Below, in pieces: positions 1 to 10,896 of a stretch of 64,000 bases of DNA (position 1 is the stretch's first letter; the number at the start of each line of letters is the position of its first letter). The translations under genes were made by a program, and so were the position numbers. The notes beneath the pieces are model-generated. The model ran no database searches. It worked only from the letters and a program-made list of their open reading frames with translations, and had not been told where the DNA came from. This stretch comes from Stenopsyche tienmushanensis (Eukaryota > Arthropoda > Insecta > Trichoptera > Stenopsychidae): positions 124,001 through 188,000 of the forward strand of contig WACJ01000072.1 of assembly GCA_008973525.1 (NCBI GenBank), written 5' to 3'.

Positions 1-599
1 GCGTCCATTTGATATTTTATGCATAGGCCGAAGCTTTCTAAAACGGAGCGAAATTATAAATTCAGAATTATGCAGTATAGCGAAATAATGTTAGACGACC
101 TCACTATGAGACGTGCATACAGATATTCGCATGTAATGAAATATTTACATACAAAACGCTATAAGCGAGTCAACGCATAACGGTTGCTCGAAATTAAAAA
201 ATCAGGCCATTTATCAACGTCTCGCCATTTTCAATTTAATGGCGTATCTCCGAGGTCGAAATATAATTTAATAATTGTGCACGTTGCCAAATCAGGGAGG
301 ATTAATATGCAATAGGCAGCATGCCGGAGCCATTAGGTTACAAATAGGCGTGCGCGGTTCTGACTCAGGTCTTAAAACTCTATTAGCACACCCAGTATTT
401 ACATAAAAGCACCACAAATCTTAAATTTATGTTCTATGTATCGCCAATTTTGCTAATGCAAGGGAGAGGCAATGGCTTCCTGGCGAGCGCCCCCATGAGT
501 CCCATGAGATATTTTTATGCACACAGCTTAATTTTGAGTTTGTAATAAACCTTCCATGTATTTATAACATAATAAATCTCTTATTTGTACATTATATAT
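1..599. other. AT-rich intergenic DNA, no feature seen
   Basis: No open frame of note, no splice-like coding block and no repeat shared with the rest of the window was seen here. Confidence 0.5.
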
Positions 600-611
600 T
601 TATTTGCATGG

Positions 612-785
612 CAGTCAAAAACAACACCGATTCACATTGGGCGACGAAAGTGTTAAATATAAGCTTCATATGCGCTGCTGCGGTCCTCACAAATGAGTGC
701 ATTTGTACGGAGGACAAGCAAATATAGCATCTAAGACAATGAACATTTTAAATTAGCTCACTACTCAAAGGATTAATATGGCATT
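612..785 (+). mobile_element. piggyBac-like MITE family, partial copy
   Basis: The block shares an almost identical stretch with 24,455-24,600: the words 'cgattcacattggg', 'tataagcttcat' and 'aaatatagcatctaagac' followed by 'ctcactactcaaaggat' occur in the same order in both. The right end resembles the TTAA-plus-CCCTTTGAGTAGT terminus best seen at 62,912, read in reverse. The left half of the family (the GAGACAGAGACGGAG part) is missing, so this copy is 5'-truncated. There is no coding capacity. The family name is inferred from the TTAA flanks of other copies. Confidence 0.5.
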
Positions 786-1260
786 AACACATTTTATGCG
801 GAGCCAATTTAATCGTCGTCTTTTCCACGCGGTACGTCACGGGAATTTATCACTTTTTGTTCTAATTTATGTTTGCGAAGGTCTTATTATAGTATTTGCG
901 TCGGTGCTGAAAGAAGTGAACTTATTGGAATTTGAGCCGTAACCGATTATATTGTTGCAAATATATCAGACGTATCTTCTAATACCCAATATCTTCCGAC
1001 TAGATAAATAAACATGGTATTTCCATTTCAAAAATTTTAGATGTATTGAAATAATCACACTTATCCGCGATCGCGATTAGTTTATCGTAATTAAATGACA
1101 GTCTCTCGCAAAATATGTGTTAAGATTGCCTAAATACAAAGTTAAATAGCCGAAGTAAACTGATTATTGATTGTAAACCTAAATATGGCACAATTTGAGT
1201 TATGGCAAATTTTAAATTCAATAAGATGCCCCGTCAATTGTTCATGGGTAAAAAAAAAAA

Positions 1261-1879
1261 CACCCTAAACTCTTTTTGTGCGATTTCGAAGTTATGCGGT
1301 TTTTTTAAAACAATTTTATAAAAAGTACGTATCGACATATTTTGGATAAAATAGAAAATAAATAACACTAACCGCAATTTTAAAATATTTTGTTTTTTTG
1401 CATTTTTTCAAAGTTTAGACTTTTAAAAATATATATCCTCTAAAAAAAATTCCAAAATTACTTCAAATTGAGTACGAACCATTTCTATATAGCCCTCTAT
1501 TGCTTCCTACCAGATTTATGTCAAAATGTATTTTTTAACTATTTAAAAAAATATTAAAACTGACAAAATAAGGTCAAAAAACTTTCACAAATTGACAAAC
1601 AGTCGTCAATTTGTGAAAATGAGTCATATTAAAAATTGCAACGAAATTTATCATCCAGCGATGATAGTTTGACATTAAATAAATAATTATTTCTCTACTG
1701 GATGTCTGACATTAGAGATACCAGATGTTACCATTATTTTGTGTGATTTTGGATATATTTTATATAGATATTTCAAAGTAATGCAGTTTTTAAAGCCCCC
1801 ATGGAACGCATCTTCACGTTTTTCTATGTAAATCATACCTTTTTTTGTGCGATCTATCGCACAAAAAAAGATTTGAGTG
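1261..1879 (+). mobile_element. Tc1/mariner-type MITE (TTTTTGTGCGAT family), long copy
   Basis: The ends are imperfect inverted repeats: left CACCCTAAACTCTTTTTGTG, right (reverse complement) CACTCAAATCTTTTTTTGTG. The right end is followed by TA. Internal words such as 'cgatttcgaagttatgcgg', 'tttctcta.tggatgt' and 'atattttatatag' are shared with the copy at 30,273-30,742, which has TA on both sides. An internal 14-bp inverted repeat (1583-1596 with 1605-1618, loop of 8) can form a hairpin. It has no transposase, so it is a non-autonomous element. The superfamily is inferred from the TA duplication only. Confidence 0.55.
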
Positions 1880-2640
1880 TAATTTACAAATTGGTATCAA
1901 TTCCGATATAAATTTGTGTCGCTATTAAAAAATTCTCAGTGACCTACTATCAGCCTAGTTATCATTCTACATGGATTGAATATTATCGTTCTAATCTACA
2001 AATAGTAGCATTGAAAATTTCGTTTTATTTACGTTTTGATGTTGTTTAGTAATCTCATAATTTGCGATAAATTATCATGAAAGATCTTTTTTCGTCGTCC
2101 AAAATCATTTAGATTAAATTTTCTAATATTTTAATCTGATATACGATAATTATACATACTTTCTTTGGCAAGTAAAAGAATAAAAAGCATCAGAGAAGAG
2201 TCTGTAGGTTTTGCATTTCAAACAATACTCGTAAAGAAACAACATTGATGTGCAAACATTGCAAAATTCCTTAACACGCGTGGAATATTTCAGTGACTAA
2301 TAATTCAAAACGAAAATACTGAAATAAAATATCTGCTTTTGTGTAGGTAAGTCTATTTTCAATGCAAATTTATATGAATTTTACTATGTATACAAAAAAA
2401 AAGATATATTATGTCGAGAATCCACGAATTCAAAGGAAGATTATATATGTACGTTTGTATGGTCTATATATTTGAATATTTTATGAAACTCAGTGTATTA
2501 CTTTTACGTTTTACGTAAATCATCGTACTTTACTCTCGTTTACAATTTTATGATAAGAAATGCTTAGTGAAGCATTATTTATAACATTGAGACTGTAATC
2601 TAAAAGAATTTGTATATAAAACTAGCGAATACCTGGTATG
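1880..2640. other. Intergenic, nothing recognised
   Basis: AT-rich sequence with no coding signal and no copy elsewhere in the window that I could find. Confidence 0.45.
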
Positions 2641-2689
2641 CGTCGCAATGCCATAAGCGCTTAATAATTATTTGAAAAGAAACGCAGTA

Positions 2690-2892
2690 CGTGGTTTATT
2701 GCTTCCAAAAGCATATGCATACTCGTTCTCGTCTCGATGCGCCAACGTGGTGCATCCATACAATATTTTTACTATGCCTATGTTATTCCCGTACATATAA
2801 ACAGTAAATTGACAAAGTTTTATCGCAATCGGATGAACGGTATGGAAGCGCATTAAATACGGACAAACAAACATTGATTTTTACATGTTAGA
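2690..2892 (-). mobile_element. Helitron 5' end, abutting another Helitron's 3' end
   Basis: On the minus strand the block starts TCTAACATGTAAAAATCAAT followed by TGTTTGTTTG. It carries the family word 'cataccgttcatccgattgcgataaaact', shown here as its plus-strand complement at 2809-2855, and 'cataggcatagta'. The same words recur at 5202-5285, 5651-5735 and 5772-5803. Helitrons begin with TC. Here the TC (2892-2891) directly follows the CTAA end of the next copy. The distal 3' end was not located. Confidence 0.5.
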
Positions 2893-3015
2893 TTAGCTAG
2901 TACCCGGCGCGTTGCTGCCACAGTAGTAAAAATTGCACAAATATCGTTTAAAATTACACAATACATATTACAACTACATACAAACAAAAACAGAGATTAT
3001 TTTTTATGTATTAGA
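2893..3015 (-). mobile_element. 123-bp mini-Helitron
   Basis: Read on the minus strand it begins TCTAATACATAAAAA after a host A and ends GCGCCGGGTACTAGCTAA before a T. This fits the Helitron rule of a 5' TC, a 3' CTRR and insertion between A and T. The 3' terminal 30 bases match those of the larger neighbour ending at 3054. There are no terminal inverted repeats and no target duplication, as expected for rolling-circle elements. The element is far too short to code for anything. Confidence 0.5.
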
Positions 3016-3239
3016 TTGTATACCTCACAAATAATAAATATAATTATAAGTAACTAGCTGGTACCCGGCGCGTTGCTGCCACAGAAGAAATAGTTCTAAA
3101 AATACCATTTGAAATTTGAAAGAGTTATCTTGTTTAATTAGCAATGATATAAATAATGATATTTTTTCCGACAATTAATACATTTATTGATATTGAATGA
3201 TATATAAAGAAAAAAATATTAAAAGCATACATTTTGCTT

Positions 3240-4535
3240 ACTTAATTGTTCTGCTAAGTGCTTTAGGGTAGAGAATAGTTTTGGCTTTTCCGTCTTTAAC
3301 AAATACAAATAAATTTCTCGGCTGTCCAACGTGGATTTTCTAGATTCTTCCGCACACTTGAAGTGCCTTGTTGATGGTCATTGAGAATGCAAGTCCAACG
3401 GGGAGCTGCAGTCGTCTCTTATCAAATTGCACGTCGGTGGGAATGAGCACATCTTCTCCTTTCGACTTTCCATTAAGAATATATAGTTGTTTCGATGATA
3501 TTCGGCATCAATTTCTTCATAGTGAGTCTTGTTCCAATTTGTAAGGTGGCACATCAGGAAGATCTGACGAATTTAAAAACTCGATTGGATAGTTAGTAAC
3601 TTGGTCTGCATTCATGGCGCTATCAATCGATTTGTAGGTAACAGAATCGTTTGCAATTTGTTATTGTATTGTGTGGTTGATTGTATTGACGTCGGTGTTT
3701 TCTGCTGCCAAAATAGCATGTTCGCAAAGCCAATAATGATTTTTATAATTACTAAAAATCTGCGGGAAAACTTTCTGAATGAGTAAATCGATGGATGGCA
3801 CAACAACGCAAAAGTTCGATGGAAATGAAATAAACTTGGTAGCATCAACATGCACTTTTCCTTCACCAATGTTCAATAGTCGTTTTAAAAATGTGGCTGC
3901 CGACGCATCACGCTACAAATGTACCCGCATATTTGTCTTTAATGTCAGTTTTCGCACGTCTCTCCAAAGATGCGATGCTTTGAGGCAAGAATCAGCTGGT
4001 GTCGATGAAAGCATCACCGGAAGAGGTTGTCGAAAGTCGCCACATAATAAAATTAGAGCGCCACCAAACGGTTTTGCATTTGATCGTAAGTCTTTAAGAG
4101 TTCGATCAAGCATTGCATTCGTCCCAGATTGCAAATTTTCAAAACTTTAGCTATGTCAGAAACTTTAGGAATGTTACATGTCAGAGCTTCCAATAAATGC
4201 ATATCTAATGGCAATTTGAATGCCGAATGCGCTGTTCGTCCACCATCTAATAATGTTGCCGCAATACCTAATGAAGCAAGAGCTAAAGCAATTCTATTTT
4301 GAGATCGAATGTGAGCCAATAGTAAAGTGATGAGATACGTTTTTCCAGTACCGCCAGCCGCATCAAGGAAGAACAGATCATTTGTAATTGTATCGTAGGT
4401 CAATTTTTGTTCCGCAAGCAAAAGTTGTTCCTTTGCTTCGACAAATGCATCCAAATCATTAGCATTGTACTGCTGTTCAAGTGCAGAACGAATTCTTGTT
4501 GAATGAATTCTTTGATGTTGATGGTTAAGCAAATG
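3240..4535 (-). pseudogene. Helitron PIF1-like helicase, frameshifted remnant
   Basis: The best-preserved part starts near 4532 and contains a Walker A site, DAAGGTGKT, at about 4338-4364. It is followed by RIALALASLGIAATLLDGG, where PIF1 helicases have the Ia motif. A frameshift near 4134 moves the reading to a second frame with PFGGALILLCGDFRQPLPV, the Walker B/motif III region. A further shift gives ISFPSNF..VFPQIFSNY..WLCEHAILAAEN (3661-3876). A last piece reads LPVGLAFSMTINKALQVCG and GQPRNLFVFVKDGKAKTILY (about 3245-3440), the motif V/VI region and C-terminus of Helitron helicases. The usual YVA.SRV motif before NLFV is missing. Several shifts and stops make it non-functional. The order of the pieces is collinear with an intact helicase, so this is decay in place rather than shuffling. 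Confidence 0.85.
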
Positions 4536-4546
4536 TCTTCGATTTC

Positions 4547-4579
4547 GATCAGAGCTTGATTGAAAATCAAGCTCTGATC
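4547..4579. repeat. Perfect 15-bp hairpin
   Basis: GATCAGAGCTTGATT at 4547-4561 is followed by a 3-base loop and by its exact reverse complement at 4565-4579. It lies just upstream of the helicase remnant, inside the Helitron. Confidence 0.8.
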
Positions 4580-5626
4580 AAATCAAATCAATCGTCAACA
4601 TATTGTTATTAAATAAAATAATTATTCATTTGATTCTTGTTTTTTATTTTTTAAATTAAATTTAAATTCAAATCTGGTTAGGTTAGGTTTGTTTGTTTTC
4701 ATTGTGTCGAAATGAAGGCGTTTTCAATTTACCAATAAATTTGCCCCTCGTTAACAGGATTTAACCTTTATCCATTTTACACTGGGATGCAATCTGTAAT
4801 CGTAATGAATATCATATTGAAATGCAGCAATATTCAAATCAACATGTACTTTCGATTCTCGTTGCACGTTGGTCGTCTGATTTTTTATCGGATAGCACTC
4901 AAACGTACTTTTTCGGTTGTTACGTACGTGAATAAGCGATGAATGAAATGAAGCATTTTAAAAGTGCTTGCGATAAATAATTTGGATATAATTGACTCAC
5001 GCCGATGGATAACCTGCAAATGACATTGACGTTTGACGTTTACTATTTGAATGCAGGCGTATATGACGACACGACGCCTCCTACTGCAACTTGTAGGTAC
5101 TATATACCTATAGCCTTAGCAACGCATAATCTCAAACACGTCAGAATCAACAACTTTCACACATTAAGTTTTGAATTAAAAATCTACTGTAAGTTAATTG
5201 TACTATGCCTATGTCACCCCCTGATCCCTTGGCAATAAGTGGACCAAGTTTTGTCTCAATCCGATGAACGCGCATATCAACCCATTTCGCCCGAGCATTA
5301 GACGGGAAACGCAACTTATTTTTATATATTAGAAGATATCTGGGGACGAAAACCTTACAGCACTTTGTACAAATTTAATTCTATGCTATAAATTGAATGA
5401 ATACCTCTGGCCCCATATGACAAGCTCTCTTGTTTGTTACTCAGATGTTTAGCTAAATATTTATTTTGCGATTTAAATAAGTAAGAAGTACAACGCGACA
5501 ACCGTACATATAATTAATATAAATAAATCACTCTTTTGGCACTTCATCATGTTGATATACGCGCCACAGATTGAAAACTATCAGTTAAGTGCGATCACCC
5601 CGGATTGTAAGGTGTTAAAATGAAAT

Positions 5627-5900
5627 CTTTGTTCGTATGTAATGCGCTGCCATACCGTTCATCAGATTGCGATAAAACTTCGTCCATTTATTGCTAAGGA
5701 TTTCGCGAGTGACATAGGCATGATCTAATATAGAAAATAAATAAAAATGTTTGTTCGTATTTTATGCGCTGCCATACCGTTCATTCGATTGCGATAAAAC
5801 TTTGCCAACTTATTGTTTGCACTTTCTCAAATAATCTTATATATATATATATATATATAAATTAATGTTTGTATGTTTGTTCATATTTATAATAAAACCA
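5627..5900 (+). mobile_element. Tandem Helitron 5' segments
   Basis: Two copies of 'ttgttcgtat.t.atgcgctgccataccgttca' occur 121 bp apart (5651 and 5772), each continuing with 'gattgcgataaaactt'. A third start, TCTTATATATATAT at 5835 preceded by A, leads into an AT microsatellite and 'aatgtttgtatgtttgttc'. This is the usual shape of a Helitron 5' end. The orientation is opposite to that of the Helitron ending at 3054. No 3' end was identified. Confidence 0.45.
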
Positions 5901-8213
5901 ACAAAATAGTAACGCGCTGATACCATAATATATATAACACAAGTTGTACTTGATATTCCACTTGCCAAAATTAAGACGATATCCAATTTCTATCTCCCTA
6001 CGAATAGTTAAGCCTAGTGTTAAGATAGACCCTTTTCTTTGCACAGGGAATTTGTCAGAAGGAGTTGGATCATTTTGATGGTTTCTGAAAGTCGATAGCG
6101 AGGTTTGCATTCTTGGGGCTTCAGAGCACCAGGCAACAATGCGTGTTGAATTTTGATGGTGTGTCGTCACCGTACATGGATTTTAACCTTGAGTCTGCCA
6201 TACAGCATTCATAGGTTGGCTGCTTGCAAAAAACGCTCCGACGCGAACGAAAGACCAGGTAGGTCGAAGTCAACACACCGAGGACAATCTGCATAATTAT
6301 TTCAAGATTAGTTTCGGAGACAATGATTCGATGATTCATGCAGTCGAATTCGGACATGCATTTCATTTGACGACGGAAACTCCCAAAGAAGATCTCGTTC
6401 GTCAATGAACAAAGAAGTCCACTTTCGAAGATGATCTACAACTGGGATGACGGCAGCTCAAAGTTAACCGAAGCAAAACGCGACATGCGAACAAAAACGT
6501 GTACGAAAAATAATTTAATTATAGGGATAAGGGCATATCATCCATTTAAGAATTTGATGTAAATTCTTGGAAAATTAGATCATCGTTTATCTGTTTAGAT
6601 TGAAGAAATTCTCAGATCAAACAAAATTTTCTTGGCGGATCAAAACCCTCTTATCCCATGGCCATCTTCTAAAGATAGCACTCAGGATGCTGACGATGCT
6701 CATTTGCAAATTATCAATAAAGGATATCCTTTCTCAGACTTCCTTTCGTTGCGAATTTGGAAATTATAATATTACTGCTTGGCATTCGGATGTCAAAAAA
6801 ATCTGGAGAACGCATTAAATATCCAAGTATTTTATTTTCTCAAACTATTACATATTAAGTTAAGGGAAAATGGGCGGATTCCACGAGCGTGGTTTCTTGT
6901 GCATGGTTTACTAGCAGCATAAGTAGGACATTTCGTACGGTTTTAGCACTTTGTGTCTATTTTTTAGAAGCTTTAAAATAAGCAGAATCCAATGGAGGTG
7001 CTCGTATCCTATACTTCAGTAAATTGCACACTGTAACCATCCAAAATTGCTTTTTGATACGATTCATAAAAAATCTACCATTTCACATGGCAATAATGTG
7101 ATCATCATTCACAGCCTCGGGTCATACAAATTTGGAACAACTTGGAAGAACACCATAAGGCGATGACTCTGTTTGCGATATTACCAATTGGCGCAACGTT
7201 CTCAGAAAATCGACCGCCAAGAAATGATTGCTGCGTTCTGAGAAATCTTTCCCCGAAGACAATGGGTCCAATTAAGCTGCCGAAAGATGAGCGCGATCAT
7301 TCAAACAGTAAATGCAGCAACGGATGCTTAAGAAGTGACCTCTGCGGAGAAAATACAAGCAGCGAGATTAGAAAAATGCGCTCAAACAATGGCGAACTAA
7401 GAAACCAAAAAGATTGCTATCGTGCCTACAATTAGTCTAGATTTAATTGATGCAATTTCTTTTCAAGTATCTCAATGATTTCCACAGTCTTTCTTACCGG
7501 TTGCGGTTACAAAAAGTCAACAGGGCAACCATATGCATGATGACCCATAAAACCATCTTTGGACAGATATGACCACTGGTTTGACCTGTTTTACTGGTTG
7601 CTATCCGAACAATCAAAACAATAAAATTAACACCACGGTTTACATAAATGCCCATGCGGAATACAGCAATCAGCCAGTGTTAGAATGGTACATTGCAAAG
7701 TGCGTAGGCATCATAAAAATGATGAACTGTCGAACATATTCGAATATATTAATCTTTAAGCAGGATATGAAAATATTAATGTGTGTGTGTCAGAAATAAG
7801 TAAAAGTAAACATGAGGCTGGTTCGATAAAAAACGAGTCTCAGAAGGCAGCGTCTGAGTCAATGAAGGCCTGCTTGAGGATTATTTGAAAATGAGTCAAT
7901 GCCACGAGAGAGAAAAAACGAGCGACCGTTGATGACCTTTTTCAGCGAAAAGACCCCGAGAACAAAAACCCGTGATTCGAGTGTTAATTGAAGATGTGGC
8001 CGAGGAGCCTCTTCATACGTTTTATACATGTGTAATTACATAAGACTGAATATCGACGTTATCTGCAGGATTTGCAACGTAATCGCATTGGACACACGCT
8101 CCCAAATGAATCAATTGTTGACGAAGACCATCAGCTACCTATTGTGATAGACATCACAATTCCGAATGCTTTCGGCTTGACTAAAGGCTAAATCTATCTA
8201 TAAAAAAATATGT
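5901..8213. other. Intergenic, nothing recognised
   Basis: Short open frames occur on both strands (for example 5862-6170 minus, 7142-7435 plus). None shows a domain, a bias or a flanking splice signal that would support a gene. Confidence 0.4.
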
Positions 8214-8221
8214 CCTTTAAC

Positions 8222-9241
8222 CAGGGCCGTAACTAGGGTATGATGCGCCCCCCTCCAACAAAAAAAGGTTAAAAAAATGCTGAAAATGAGATAATTTCAA
8301 ATAAAAAAATGGATTTCTTTCGGGAAATGGTCACTTTTAGGATCAAAATCATGGACGTAAAAAAAATGGATTTCTTTCGGGAAATAGTCACTTTTAGGAT
8401 CAAAATCATGGACGTAAAATAATGGATTTCTTTCAGGAAATGGTCACTTTTAGGATCAAAATCACGGACGTAAAAAAATGGATTTCTTTCGGGAAACGGT
8501 CACTTTTAGGATCAAAATCATGAACGTAATAAAATGGATTTCTTTCGGGAAATGGTCACTTTTAGGATCAAAATTATGGACGTAAAATAATGGATTTCTT
8601 TCGGGAAATGGTCACTTTTAGGATCAAAATCATGGACGTAAAATAATGGATTTCTTTCGGGAAATGGTCACTTTTAGGATCAAAATCATGGACGTAAAAT
8701 AATGGATTTCTTTCGGGAAATGGTCACTTTTAGGATCAAAATCATGGACGTAAAAAAATGGATTTCTTTCGGGAAATGGTCACTTTTAGGATCAAAATCA
8801 TGGACGTAAAAAAATGGATTTCTTTCGGGAAATGGTCACTTTTAGGATCTAAATCATGGACGTAAAAAAATGGATTTCTTTCGGGAAATGGTCACTTTTA
8901 GGATCTAAATCATGGACGTAAAAAAATGGATTTCTTTCTTTTTACTGTTTCATATTCAATGTTATGTTTTGTAGAGGGCTATCTCATCATTAGGGGGTTT
9001 ATATGCAAGATTTTACAAACGGTCAAAAATATTTTTTGTCTTTATTTTATTGCGAACTAATGCCAGTTGGGTCGGCCGGATGTTTAAGTGACAATGAAGA
9101 AAATAGGGATTAGAGAACTTAGTATATATTATAAAAACGGTCAGTTAATCAGTATTGGTTCATTGGTTCTGTGTTTTGCGCCCCAAGTCCAGTTGCGCCC
9201 GTGGCGAGCGCCTGCTTTGCCACCCACTTGTTACGGCCCTG
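8222..9241 (+). mobile_element. hAT element (non-autonomous) swollen by a minisatellite
   Basis: The ends are inverted: left CAGGGCCGTAACTAGGG, right (reverse complement) CAGGGCCGTAACAAGTG. They are flanked by the exact 8-bp direct repeat CCTTTAAC (8214-8221 and 9242-9249), the target duplication length of hAT transposons. The last 70 bp (gcgcc..ggcgagcgcctgctttgccac) match the end of the second hAT element at 15,707-15,946. There is no transposase frame. About 60% of the length is a tandem array of a 56-bp unit. The perfect target duplication suggests a fairly recent insertion. Confidence 0.85.
8311..8938 (+). repeat. 56-bp minisatellite, 11 full units plus a partial
   Basis: The word 'ggatttctttc' starts at 8311, 8368, 8424, 8480, 8536, 8592, 8648, 8704, 8760, 8816, 8872 and 8928. 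The spacing is 56 bp except for the first, which is 57. Each unit continues 'gggaaatggtcacttttagg' and 'atcatggacgtaa'. Units differ by one to four bases, and two adjacent units (8816, 8872) share the variant 'ggatctaaatc', so expansion was local. The array lies inside the hAT element. Confidence 0.95.
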
Positions 9242-9343
9242 CCTTTAACTCTTGGCGATCTTTAAATAAAAGCTTCAACAGGTCCTTATATATTTGCAGA
9301 ATTTAAAAAATCACATTTTCTTAGTAAAATTTCGGTGAAAATA

Positions 9344-9523
9344 CACTTGGGTCTTTTTTTATGCGATAGGTTCATGTTCCATGGGGAGTCGCATTTAAAA
9401 AAATCTCATAAAATATTACATGTATATAGAATACTGAGGGATAGGTTCCATTATTTTTAAAAACCGCATAACTTCAAATCATTGTGATAGAGTGTATCAA
9501 AAATCGCATTAAAAAAGTTTAAG
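9344..9523 (+). mobile_element. Tc1/mariner-type MITE, short copy
   Basis: It is flanked by TA on both sides (9342-9343, 9524-9525). The ends read CACTTGGGTCTTTTTTTATG and, in reverse complement, CTTAAACTTTTTTAATGCGA. It shares the TTTTTTTRTGCGAT end and 'accgcataacttcaaa' with the copies at 1261 and 30,273. A further fragment with 'ataggttccatt.tttttgaaaaccgcataacttcaaa' lies at 9889-9950. Confidence 0.5.
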
Positions 9524-9539
9524 TATCCAAATTCCAGTG

Positions 9540-9860
9540 ATTCAGAATGAGCATTCTTACACGTTGAGATCGAAGACTGACAGAGACGGAGAGTACCTAA
9601 CGCGTTAGGTTTATAAAGAAACAGTGACGAATAGAGTATCTTGCGTATATTCTACGATTGTATAGATCGTTAACCCAAATTTATCGCCTAATAATATGTG
9701 AATGATATTATCGATTTTAAGTGTATTTCATGTCTAATATTATACCGAATATTGCGTGCTATCGACAGTGTTTATTTATTTAAATACAAGCTTCATACAC
9801 GCTGCGATGGTCCTAGTAGATAAGTGGATTTGTACGGATGATGCGCATTCGCATAAAAAA
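9540..9860 (+). mobile_element. piggyBac-like MITE family, partial copy
   Basis: It contains the family words 'cagtgattcagaatgagc', 'acgttgagatcgaagactgacagagacgg', 'ttctacgattgtatagatcgttaaccc' and 'aagcttcatacacgctgcgatggtcc' in the same order as at 10,899 and 24,250. It is interrupted near 9603-9640 and truncated at both ends, with no TTAA flank left. Confidence 0.5.
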
Positions 9861-9959
9861 ACTTTTCCCTCTATAGAAAAACGATGGATAGGTTCCATTG
9901 TTTTTGAAAACCGCATAACTTCAAAATCGCATTAAAAAATCCGCATAAAAACAGCTTCT

Positions 9960-10680
9960 GTAACCACTATAATAATAGTACTTATCAAAAAACTGTCATC
10001 TTCGTGATCTAAAGTACAAAAGCATTAAAAATGTATTGATAAATTGGACATTATGATAATTTAAGACGACATTAAACGAAATCGATGTCGAAATTTAGTG
10101 AGATTGAACCAAAAGGATTCAAAAGGCACGGATCGAACAGCTAAAACAGCTTCAAAAAAGTCCGATTTTCATAGGATTCTAAAAGATGGTATTCCGCAAT
10201 CATAATTAGATAAATTCGAAATCGAGACAGGCGCCCAATTAATCCAAGACTCCAAGTCGTTGCACTAACTAAAAATCAATTATTACTTAGTTTAATGAGC
10301 CCAAACGACCAACAGAACATTGTTTGTCACTCCAATCATACTTAACTGCAGATAACGTTGTAAAATGGCATGTTGATGCATCATAAAGAGGTCGTTTGCT
10401 AAAAAGAAACCGGTCTAACTTCATCAAAAAAAAGATGCACCAAAGCTTTCATGTCTGAAAATTCCACAAATTGCTACGAATATACAATGTGTCATAATAA
10501 AATGCACATTTTTGTTGTTTCTGATCTGAGATAATTCTTATATTGGGAGTAAAAGTGTAATTCTTTTATAAATAAATATAATAATCTAAAGCATTTTATG
10601 ACTTAAATTAAATTTATAACAGTAAATGATACCAATGGATGGCAGTGGGAAAATCATGTGCACCAACGAATGATGACCCG
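9960..10680. other. Intergenic, nothing recognised
   Basis: No coding signal and no shared repeat was seen. Confidence 0.4.
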
Positions 10681-10688
10681 GACCTTTA

Positions 10689-10888
10689 GGCCAAATCCAC
10701 ACTATGGTGCCGGTAACGGTTCGATCTCGCTCCGATCCCGGTCCGATCAAATATTCTTGCATAAGAAACAATCAGAGTATTCACACTATCGGATCGTTCC
10801 AATTCCGTTTCTTGTATGAGAATATTTGACCGGACTGAGACCGAGAGCGAGATCGAACCGTTACCGGCACCATAGTGTGGATTGGGCC
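10689..10888 (+). mobile_element. PIF/Harbinger-type palindromic MITE
   Basis: Nearly the whole element is a giant inverted repeat. About 82 bp at the left, starting GGCCAAATCCACACTATGG, are matched by the reverse complement of the right end, GGCCCAATCCACACTATGG, separated by roughly 35 bp. The two arms differ at only about ten positions. Both ends are followed by TTA (10,686-10,688 and 10,889-10,891), the 3-bp duplication typical of PIF/Harbinger. The element is 200 bp, without coding capacity. It sits about 10 bp left of a piggyBac-like MITE. Confidence 0.75.
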
Positions 10889-10896
10889 TTATTTTC

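Larger units (their letters stand above)
3054..5333 (-). mobile_element. Degenerate Helitron carrying only the helicase part
   Basis: On the minus strand the right-hand end reads TCTAATATATAAAAATAAG at about 5333 and the left-hand end reads GCGCCGGGTACCAGCTAG at 3054, followed by T. This gives a 5' TC and a 3' CTAG. The body holds a broken PIF1-like helicase (3240-4535) whose C-terminus lies about 190 bp before the 3' end, the usual layout. No Rep (HUH nuclease) region was seen between the helicase and the 5' end, so the copy is internally deleted and not autonomous. The exact 5' base is uncertain, because a second TC occurs three bases upstream. Confidence 0.6.

Noticed and set aside
3779..4150. 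123-codon plus-strand frame
   Set aside because: Lies antisense to the collinear helicase remnant and has no recognisable domain.
4676..4690. 'ggttaggttaggtt', resembling insect telomere repeat TTAGG
   Set aside because: Only two units; no array, so chance or Helitron sequence.
8311..8938. Regular direct repeats as a possible CRISPR array
   Set aside because: The 56-bp units are contiguous with no unique spacers, and lie inside a hAT element in a eukaryotic genome.
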